Of a stretch of 40,667 nucleotides of DNA, positions 34,828-40,667 are shown one piece after another. The position numbers were made by a program, and so were the translations under genes. The stretch lies in the NCBI GenBank assembly GCA_964466465.1, contig CAYXNJ010000019.1, forward strand, positions 1-40,667, given 5' to 3'. Each line of letters starts with the position of its first letter. The first letter of the stretch is position 1. Below the pieces are notes generated by a model. That model had not been told where the DNA came from. It was given only the letters and a program-made list of their open reading frames with translations, and made no database searches. The stretch comes from Sulfurospirillum sp964466465 (GTDB taxonomy: Bacteria > Campylobacterota > Campylobacteria > Campylobacterales > Sulfurospirillaceae).

Positions 34828-36297
34828 TTATTGTTTTACTATGTTTTTAACGCTCTCATCTAAGAGGAACGTAAAGGAATCAAATTGCCAAATACCAAAG
34901 CTAACAATCAAAATAGCTAGTGCAATCAATGGTAAGTTTTCACTGAGTTTCATCTCACCATTATGTTCAACTTTTCCTTCTATCTTACCAAATGAAGCTA
35001 AAAAGAAGTGTGAAAAGTCAGCAATAAAAATAATTGCTAAGGCAACCGCAAAAATACCCATTAAAATATATTTTCCATCTACTGCAGCAGCTTTAAAGAT
35101 AAGAAACTCACTCACGAAGATCGCAAATCCTGGAACACCGACCAGTGAACAGATGGCAATTCCAAATAAAACAGCCGTCAATGGGGCTATGCGGATCATA
35201 TTGCCCATTTTGGTCATATCTTTGGTGCCATAGATTTTAGCGATATTGCCTGTAGAACAAAATGCAAGGGCTTTGGTGAATGAGTGTGCCGCACAGTGAA
35301 AGAGTGCTGCAAAAAGTCCAATTGCTCCACCAACTCCTAAACCAAACGCGATAACGCCCATGTGAGCGACGGAGTGGTACGCAAACATACGTTTGACGTT
35401 GTGTTGGCGAATCAAGAAAAAGGCAGAGATAAACAGGGTGAGTGTTCCACTGATAACCATGATATTTTGAACAAAATCAAATCCAACACCATTGGCAACC
35501 ACAGCGTAGTAGCGAATCAGCCCTAGCATAGCACATTTTAAAAGCACACCTGAAAGAAGGGCAGACGTCGGTGCTGGACCTTCTGCGTGAACATCGGGTA
35601 ACCATGTATGCGTAGGAGCAAGTCCTGCTTTAGAACCAAAACCAATGAGTGCAAAGATAAAGACTAATTTTAATGCCATACTATCAAGGCTCTCTGCATT
35701 GGCAAGAAGGTTAGTATAAAGCATTGCTTCACCATCGATTTTGCCATTGGCAGCAGAATAAAGAAGAATGGTTGCGTAAAGGGCAAATGCCAAACCGATA
35801 CTGCATAGAACGATGTATTTATAACCACTCTCTGTTGATTTTTTATCTTTATGTACTGCTACTAGAAACACTGAAGCAAGCGTTGTTGCTTCAATAGCTG
35901 CCCACATAAAGGCGATGTTGTTACATACAACACTTAAACTCATTGTCCACGTAAAGATGAAACTCAAAGCAAAATAGTTTTTAACGTCTTTTATGGTGAG
36001 ATGACCATCTTCCATTTCCCATTTCATATAAGTCGTTGCATACACATTGACAAGTAAGCCTGTAATGGCAATCAATGATAAAAAGATAGCTCCTAAAGAG
36101 TCCAAGAAAATAAAGTTGTGAAACATAGAAAGTTCCACTCCATTAACCACTTTGTTGACCGCTGAGAGCAAAATGGCTGAAACAACCATGCTGAGCACAA
36201 TGTGCAGTTTTTGTAAAAGTTTAAAATTGAGTGGCATCATAAACATGACCACGCCAAAAACTAAAGGTACGGTTAGTATTAATAGTAAAATATCCAT
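34828..36297 (-). CDS. hyfF: Antiporter-like proton-translocating subunit HyfF
   Basis: A 489-residue NuoN/NuoL-type protein with about 13-14 membrane helices. The proton-channel core shows KAGLAPTHTWLPDVHAEGPAPTSALLSGVLLKCAMLGLIRY and HSFTKALAFCSTGNI. Such subunits couple electron transfer to ion pumping. One base separates it from hyfE. Confidence 0.93.
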   Translation of the reverse strand: MDILLLILTVPLVFGVVMFMMPLNFKLLQKLHIVLSMVVSAILLSAVNKVVNGVELSMFHNFIFLDSLGAIFLSLIAITGLLVNVYATTYMKWEMEDGHLTIKDVKNYFALSFIFTWTMSLSVVCNNIAFMWAAIEATTLASVFLVAVHKDKKSTESGYKYIVLCSIGLAFALYATILLYSAANGKIDGEAMLYTNLLANAESLDSMALKLVFIFALIGFGSKAGLAPTHTWLPDVHAEGPAPTSALLSGVLLKCAMLGLIRYYAVVANGVGFDFVQNIMVISGTLTLFISAFFLIRQHNVKRMFAYHSVAHMGVIAFGLGVGGAIGLFAALFHCAAHSFTKALAFCSTGNIAKIYGTKDMTKMGNMIRIAPLTAVLFGIAICSLVGVPGFAIFVSEFLIFKAAAVDGKYILMGIFAVALAIIFIADFSHFFLASFGKIEGKVEHNGEMKLSENLPLIALAILIVSFGIWQFDSFTFLLDESVKNIVKQ

Positions 36298-36298
36298 T

Positions 36299-36952
36299 TT
36301 ATCCCCTTAAATTCACGGCTTTTGATGTATTAAGACTCTCATAAGAGGCGTAAAATCGTTTTGCCAAAATACTCATAATGATGACCGCAAAAACTGCGTC
36401 CGTTAAGATGCCTACTTCCACGAGTTCATGAGAGGTATATGCCATGAGGGCTAGGCTTAAATGAATGCCATTTTCAAACAGACAGTATGAGAGAATCTGT
36501 TTGATAAACGAGGTTCTTAGAATAAAGCCAAAAATACCCATCATAAAAATAAATGAAGCCGCAAAGAGTGGCAATGCGTCTTTAAAAATGGAGAAGTGAA
36601 TAAAGACTTTATAGAACATCATTGCAACCGCAAGTGAAAAACTAAGGGCAACAACAGGAGAGATAAAAAATCCTCCCACTGGTTCATCTTCAACCACAAC
36701 ACCTAGCTTTTTAATCAGTCTCATCAAATAAAGTGGCACACAAACGACTTTAATGACAAAAGCAGTGATTGACCAAACAAGAAGCTCATGTGAGCCGTAT
36801 TTAACATACAATGCTAAAAAGATAGAAACCAACAAAAGCGTCTGCAAGGCATACGCTAGAACACTATGACGGTACTGGCGCAAGCCAAATACCGCAAAAC
36901 TCGTTCCCATCATCAAAACAGCGATAATATCGATTATATTTATATTTGCCAT
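36299..36952 (-). CDS. hyfE: Hydrogenase-4 membrane subunit HyfE (NuoK-like)
   Basis: About 217 residues with six to seven membrane helices. The C-terminal part (ILSYCLFENGIHLSLALMAYTSHELVEVGILTDAVFAVIIM) is characteristic of HyfE, distantly related to NuoK, with membrane Glu residues in the ion path. ATG at 36952 is taken as start, two bases after the hyfC stop; a longer frame to 36991 would overlap hyfC by 37 bases and adds unconserved sequence. Confidence 0.9.
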   Translation of the reverse strand: MANINIIDIIAVLMMGTSFAVFGLRQYRHSVLAYALQTLLLVSIFLALYVKYGSHELLVWSITAFVIKVVCVPLYLMRLIKKLGVVVEDEPVGGFFISPVVALSFSLAVAMMFYKVFIHFSIFKDALPLFAASFIFMMGIFGFILRTSFIKQILSYCLFENGIHLSLALMAYTSHELVEVGILTDAVFAVIIMSILAKRFYASYESLNTSKAVNLRG

Positions 36953-36954
36953 CG

Positions 36955-37878
36955 TTAAATTCCCATAATATAGAGTATTAATGAGGTACATGAAATCGCA
37001 AGCGCAAAGAGCATGGTTCTTTTCATACCTTTATTGATCGTAAATCTTGGTCCAAAGTTATCGATAAAAACACCCATGACATAAAGAAAACCTACTTCTG
37101 CCAAGAAAATGATGAGCGATAAAATTGGATTATCAACGAGTCCCCATGGCATAAAAATCACAAGGAAAAATCCAAGTACGGTGATTTGTTTGAGCAATAT
37201 GGCAATATCGATGATTGCAAAGTCTTTACCACAAAACTCTCCTAAAACACCTTCTTGTAATTCTTGCTCAGCTTCAGCCAAGTCATACGGCTTTCTACCT
37301 GTTTCAACATACATAACCCACAAAAACGCCGTAGAAGCAATGGCAAACGAAGGAATGTTATAGCTATAGTCCCACGTTTTTACCAAAGATGAGATAAACG
37401 GTAAGCTCGTACTGCCTGCTCCCATCATCACAACGATAAGACAAATAACCGCAACCTCTTCAGTGTAAAAACCAATGGTTCCTTCTCTACTCGCACTAAC
37501 ACCCGCATAAGGGTTTGCTGTATCAATACCTGCAACGATAAAGATAAAACGAAATAGTGCCCCTAAATAAAGGAGAACAAAGATATCTGAAAAAGACGAT
37601 AACGCACCAGAATTTGTACTATACGTAATAGGTAGCGCACAAAACATTGCTGCTGCACACACAAAAAGCAAGTAAGGCGATACTTGATAAATGTAACTCG
37701 CACTGCTTGATTTGGTTCTACCTCTTTTGAACAATTTGTAAATGTCGTAATAGGTTTGAAAAATGCTTGGTCCAATACGAGATTGGAATTTGGCTCTTAA
37801 CTTTCTTGATATGCCATCAAAGAGAGGAGCGACTGCTATAGCTGCAACAAGTTGTAATAATAAGTAAATAAAATCCAT
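36955..37878 (-). CDS. hyfC: Membrane anchor subunit HyfC/HycD (NuoH-like)
   Basis: A 307-residue protein with about eight helices. NuoH-type loops that join the hydrogenase arm to the membrane are visible: RKLRAKFQSRIGPSIFQTYYDIYKLFKR, AGIDTANPYAGVSASREG and ETGRKPYDLAEAEQELQEG. It links the redox module to the ion-translocating subunits. Confidence 0.93.
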   Translation of the reverse strand: MDFIYLLLQLVAAIAVAPLFDGISRKLRAKFQSRIGPSIFQTYYDIYKLFKRGRTKSSSASYIYQVSPYLLFVCAAAMFCALPITYSTNSGALSSFSDIFVLLYLGALFRFIFIVAGIDTANPYAGVSASREGTIGFYTEEVAVICLIVVMMGAGSTSLPFISSLVKTWDYSYNIPSFAIASTAFLWVMYVETGRKPYDLAEAEQELQEGVLGEFCGKDFAIIDIAILLKQITVLGFFLVIFMPWGLVDNPILSLIIFLAEVGFLYVMGVFIDNFGPRFTINKGMKRTMLFALAISCTSLILYIMGI

Positions 37879-37890
37879 TCTGTCCTCCTC

Positions 37891-39831
37891 TTATAGATAG
37901 TAGTACCCAAAAATGAGTACCAAACAAAGATAAATCAAGATATAGCCTGCATAAAGGTTGGTTCTTCCGTTTTGGAAAATACCTATCTTATCTGCCATAA
38001 TCATGATAGCGTCAATAACAGGCGCATAGAGTTTCTCCCAAAAGAGATCATGTGTTTTTTTCGTATAGACTGCTTTGGAGAAGTAGCCATCTATTTTAAT
38101 CTCTTGTTCATGTTTAAGAAGGAAGCTCAGCGCTTTTCTAATGTCTCCTGTAAAGGAGTTAGAACCAATTTGCATACTTTTGTTGTAAAGAAAACCACAT
38201 GCCCAAGGATCAGTTACTCTGACTTCTTTATTATTTGCTTTTACTAGGTAAAGTAAAACAAACGGAATGATAGAACACAATAGCATGACCAAAATAATGA
38301 TTGGCATAGAGATGAGCCCATTGGTGCTCACGCTGGTTTGTGGGATGATGGTAAGAACAATTTTTGAAAGAATCGCCACAACATCACTCATAAAGACACC
38401 TAATCCTACACAAAGGCTTGCTAAGAGTCCTAGTGGTAAAAGTCTGCTAAAAGAGACCTCTTTAGCTTCTTCAATACGCTTGGTATCACGAGCTACACCT
38501 AAAAAGATGGCGCCGTATGCTTTTGAAAATGCCATGATCGCCATTGCTCCTGTAATGGAGAGCGCAACGATAGCCAGCGAGAAGAAAAAGCGTGATGTTG
38601 CACCTTCTTCAATACCTCCAATGACCATGGTTTTATAGATGATCCATTCACTTGCAAAACCATTAAGAGGTGGTAATGCACAGATAGCAAGCGCTGTGAC
38701 AAAAAAGATGACAGACGTTACAGGCATTTTTTTATGCAATCCACCAAGCACATCCATATCGCGTGTCCCCGTTGCGGTAAAGACATTGCCACTTAACATA
38801 AACAGAAGGGATTTGAAAACCGCATGATTTAAAATATGGAAAAAGGCAGCAATAAAGCCTAGTAAAGCGATAAGGGGTGCATTGGTTCCAAGACCGTAAA
38901 AGGCGCCTCCTAGTCCTAAAAAGATGATACCAACGTTTTCACATGAACTGTAAGCGATAGAGGCTTTATAATCGTTAGAAACCAGTGCGTAAATAATGCC
39001 GAAAATACAGCTTAATGCTCCAAATAAAAGCAACATATAGCCAAACTCTGCAAACTGTGGCAAAAGCAGTGAAAATTTGATAAAGGCAAACAAAGCAACT
39101 TTGATCATTACACCACTCATGAGTGCTGAAGCGTTTGAAGGGCATTGACAGTACGCAATCGGTAACCAGACATGGAATGGGAACATACCTGCTTTAGAGC
39201 CAAGACCGACAAGAAGAAGTGTAAAGAGGATGATACTTGTTCCAAAGCCAATATCGAGATGATCAAATTTGCTAAACTCAAACGTTCCTGCGATGCTTGC
39301 CATAATAATAAGAGCAACCATGAGACAAAATGCGCCAACTTGAGCAATACCTAAATAAATCATCACGTTTTTAGAAGCACCTTCGCCATCATTAATTAAG
39401 ATGAGAAGAGCAGAGATGAGTGTCATTACTTCCCATAGAAGCATAAATGAGAAGACATTGTCACTTGCAATGACTAAAAGCATAGAAAGAATAAATGCGT
39501 TAAAGAGTGAAGCAAAAACTGCTAAATTGGATTTTTTCTCATAAAATTTCGCATAATCAAAGCTAAAAAGCGAAACCGCAAAAGCGATGAAACTGACTAA
39601 GAAGCTAAAGAACATGCCGATAGAGTCAAGCCTAAAATTAGGCAAGCTGATGAAATTACCAGGCAATTTCCAAATCAGGGTCTCATCAAAATTTGAGAAG
39701 AAAAAAACCGCCGCATAGAGTGAAATGGCACTTGCTAAACCAAATCCAACTTTTTGAGCAAGAAGAGGTTTCTTATAAAGCGCAAGAGACAGAAGTGAGG
39801 CTAACAAGAATAGAGTGTATATGGTTTGCAT
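37891..39831 (-). CDS. hyfB: Antiporter-like proton-translocating subunit HyfB/HycC (NuoL-like)
   Basis: A 646-residue protein with about 16 membrane helices. The core has KAGMFPFHVWLPIAYCQCPSNASALMSGVMIKVALFAFIKF, HAVFKSLLFMLSGNVFTATGTRDMDVLGGL and LPPLNGFASEWIIYK. The C-terminal part after about residue 500 (WACGFLYNKSMQIGSNSFTGDIRKAL) matches HycC/HyfB. Its start overlaps the hyfA stop by one base. Confidence 0.94.
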   Translation of the reverse strand: MQTIYTLFLLASLLSLALYKKPLLAQKVGFGLASAISLYAAVFFFSNFDETLIWKLPGNFISLPNFRLDSIGMFFSFLVSFIAFAVSLFSFDYAKFYEKKSNLAVFASLFNAFILSMLLVIASDNVFSFMLLWEVMTLISALLILINDGEGASKNVMIYLGIAQVGAFCLMVALIIMASIAGTFEFSKFDHLDIGFGTSIILFTLLLVGLGSKAGMFPFHVWLPIAYCQCPSNASALMSGVMIKVALFAFIKFSLLLPQFAEFGYMLLLFGALSCIFGIIYALVSNDYKASIAYSSCENVGIIFLGLGGAFYGLGTNAPLIALLGFIAAFFHILNHAVFKSLLFMLSGNVFTATGTRDMDVLGGLHKKMPVTSVIFFVTALAICALPPLNGFASEWIIYKTMVIGGIEEGATSRFFFSLAIVALSITGAMAIMAFSKAYGAIFLGVARDTKRIEEAKEVSFSRLLPLGLLASLCVGLGVFMSDVVAILSKIVLTIIPQTSVSTNGLISMPIIILVMLLCSIIPFVLLYLVKANNKEVRVTDPWACGFLYNKSMQIGSNSFTGDIRKALSFLLKHEQEIKIDGYFSKAVYTKKTHDLFWEKLYAPVIDAIMIMADKIGIFQNGRTNLYAGYILIYLCLVLIFGYYYL

Positions 39832-40487
39832 TATGCTTCCTCTTTGTTGGTTTCTGGTGCTGGTGTTTCAGTAGGAGCAGGTTTAGGTTCTTTTGGTTTC
39901 TTAACCTCAGGTGCAGGGATGTTTTCAATGGTGATATGAGGAACAACGGCTTTTAAAAACGGTGCCATATCGCCTTTGATTTTTTTACCAAATTTGCACT
40001 CACCTAAAACAGGATCGATCATCACCAGCGCTCCTGTTGGACACGAACTAACACACGCAGGTCCTGTTTCGATGCCTGCACACAAATCACATTTGATAGC
40101 AATACTTTTAAGCCCGCTAATACAGCCAGCTTCCAAGTTTCGCTCCACTTCATCTATAACAGAAGGTGGAAATTCTGCCTCAATGTTAATGGCGCCATAA
40201 GGACATGCAATGGTGCAGAGTTTACAACCGATACATATCTCTTCACACAGCTCAACACATGAATTATCAATACGAAGTGCACCTGTAGGGCACACATTGG
40301 CACAAGGGGCATCATCGCATTGACGGCATTGGTTGGGCATTTTACCGCTCTCTAAAGTAAGCACATCAAGTCTTTTTTTGGAGAGCTTTCCACGTATATA
40401 GGCATGTTTAACGCATGATTTGACACAGGCGTTACATGCAATGCAGAGGTCTGGATTCGTAATAACGAACTTATGAACTTTTGACAT
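39831..40487 (-). CDS. hyfA: Hydrogenase-4-type electron-entry ferredoxin subunit HyfA (HycB-like)
   Basis: A 218-residue protein with four [4Fe-4S] motifs: CIACNACVKSC, CRQCDDAPCANVCP, CIGCKLCTIACP and CDLCAGIETGPACVSSCP. In E. coli the homologue links formate dehydrogenase H to the hydrogenase. Here no formate dehydrogenase gene is in view, so the partner may be ferredoxin. A Pro/Lys/Glu-rich tail (EVKKPKEPKPAPTETPAPETNKEEA region, last 30 residues) extends it. It is the first gene of the operon. Confidence 0.93.
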   Translation of the reverse strand: MSKVHKFVITNPDLCIACNACVKSCVKHAYIRGKLSKKRLDVLTLESGKMPNQCRQCDDAPCANVCPTGALRIDNSCVELCEEICIGCKLCTIACPYGAINIEAEFPPSVIDEVERNLEAGCISGLKSIAIKCDLCAGIETGPACVSSCPTGALVMIDPVLGECKFGKKIKGDMAPFLKAVVPHITIENIPAPEVKKPKEPKPAPTETPAPETNKEEA

Positions 40488-40598
40488 AGACTATCCTCTA
40501 TGGTTTGTTTGGCTTAATTAATAAATCTAGTATAATAATTTAAAAATCATATCATTGTTAAATGACTTAACTATGATAATTCACCGTTTCGCACAAAA

Positions 40599-40630
40599 AT
40601 TATATATTAACTGTGTAGCATGAAAATAGC
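40599..40630 (-). promoter_or_regulatory. hyf promoter with element shared with AOR
   Basis: On the minus strand GCTATTTTCATGCTA (40630-40616), 11 bases, then TATAAT (40604-40599). Identical architecture to the AOR promoter. The implied start is near 40592, leaving a leader of about 105 bases before hyfA. Confidence 0.7.
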
Positions 40631-40632
40631 TT

Positions 40633-40650
40633 AGTATAAAAATTTATACT
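40633..40650. promoter_or_regulatory. Palindrome upstream of the hyf promoter
   Basis: AGTATAAA and TTTATACT, perfect 8-bp arms with a 2-base centre, lying two bases upstream of the shared 15-mer. The half TAGTATAA is repeated at 40528-40535. It is a plausible dimeric-regulator site. AT-richness makes chance palindromes more likely, so confidence is moderate. Confidence 0.45.
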
Positions 40651-40667
40651 TTATTTAAAATTTCACT

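Larger units (their letters stand above)
40488..40667 (-). promoter_or_regulatory. hyf operon upstream region
   Basis: A 180-bp AT-rich noncoding stretch up to the window edge. It holds a 15-mer shared with the AOR promoter (40616-40630), a TATAAT at 40604-40599 eleven bases later on the minus strand, a perfect palindrome (40633-40650) and a second candidate -10 TATACT (40534-40529). No gene is visible. Confidence 0.7.

Overview
The window is a dense stretch of bacterial chromosome, roughly 38-40% GC by eye, that reads as a Campylobacterota genome close to Sulfurospirillum. Three things point there. The block dapD, mrp, ispDF, atypical response regulator, ATP-sulfurylase-like gene, pgpA has the order known from Campylobacter (the Cj1605-Cj1610 region). 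The operon modE, modA, TOBE protein, modB, modC extends a Campylobacter-type molybdate locus. A long Hyf (hydrogenase-4-like) operon and a tungsten-type aldehyde oxidoreductase are typical of Sulfurospirillum. No rRNA, tRNA, CRISPR array, insertion sequence or phage gene was seen.

Layout. 1-1000: the end of a DUF2798 gene and a DUF155 (RMD1/YagE) gene. 1099-5565: a four-gene TolC / MacA-type adaptor / ATPase / MacB-type permease export operon. 5604-6350: proC. 6388-8593: an AT-rich type II restriction-modification pair (HpaII-like endonuclease and m5C methyltransferase) wedged between housekeeping genes. 8775-9719: a D,D-carboxypeptidase. 9900-15631: a molybdate/tungstate regulation and import operon with modE, two binding proteins, two permeases, one ATPase and modD, followed by a YigZ gene. 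16213-22993: yceI, then pgpA, ATP-sulfurylase-like, HP1021/Cj1608-type regulator and ispDF on the minus strand, then mrp and dapD on the plus strand. 23091-23645: two paralogous 72-residue CxxC proteins. 23709-28032: a diguanylate cyclase and an aldehyde:ferredoxin oxidoreductase (AOR) cluster with a ThiF/MoeB-like protein and two MoaD-like proteins. 28188-30857: a GH17-GT2 beta-glucan synthase. 30904-40487: the hyfABCEFGHIJ operon plus its maturation protease, with no hyfD.

How the parts fit (inference). The mod operon would supply molybdate and possibly tungstate. AOR would use a tungsten or molybdenum bis-pterin and pass low-potential electrons to ferredoxin. Hyf is a membrane [NiFe] hydrogenase that can take ferredoxin-level electrons to make H2. 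The AOR gene and the hyf operon share an identical 15-base element followed, at the same 11-base spacing, by a TATTAT/TATAAT -10 box, so they are probably co-regulated.

Most notable observations: this shared promoter architecture; apparently complete absence of CCGG from the 40.7 kb, matching the predicted HpaII-like specificity; a perfect ModE-type palindrome over the modE promoter; a second ModA that lacks the usual oxyanion-binding serines; an ATP-sulfurylase homologue without its QxRN motif; a response regulator with Ser in place of the phospho-acceptor Asp; and the tandem small CxxC proteins.
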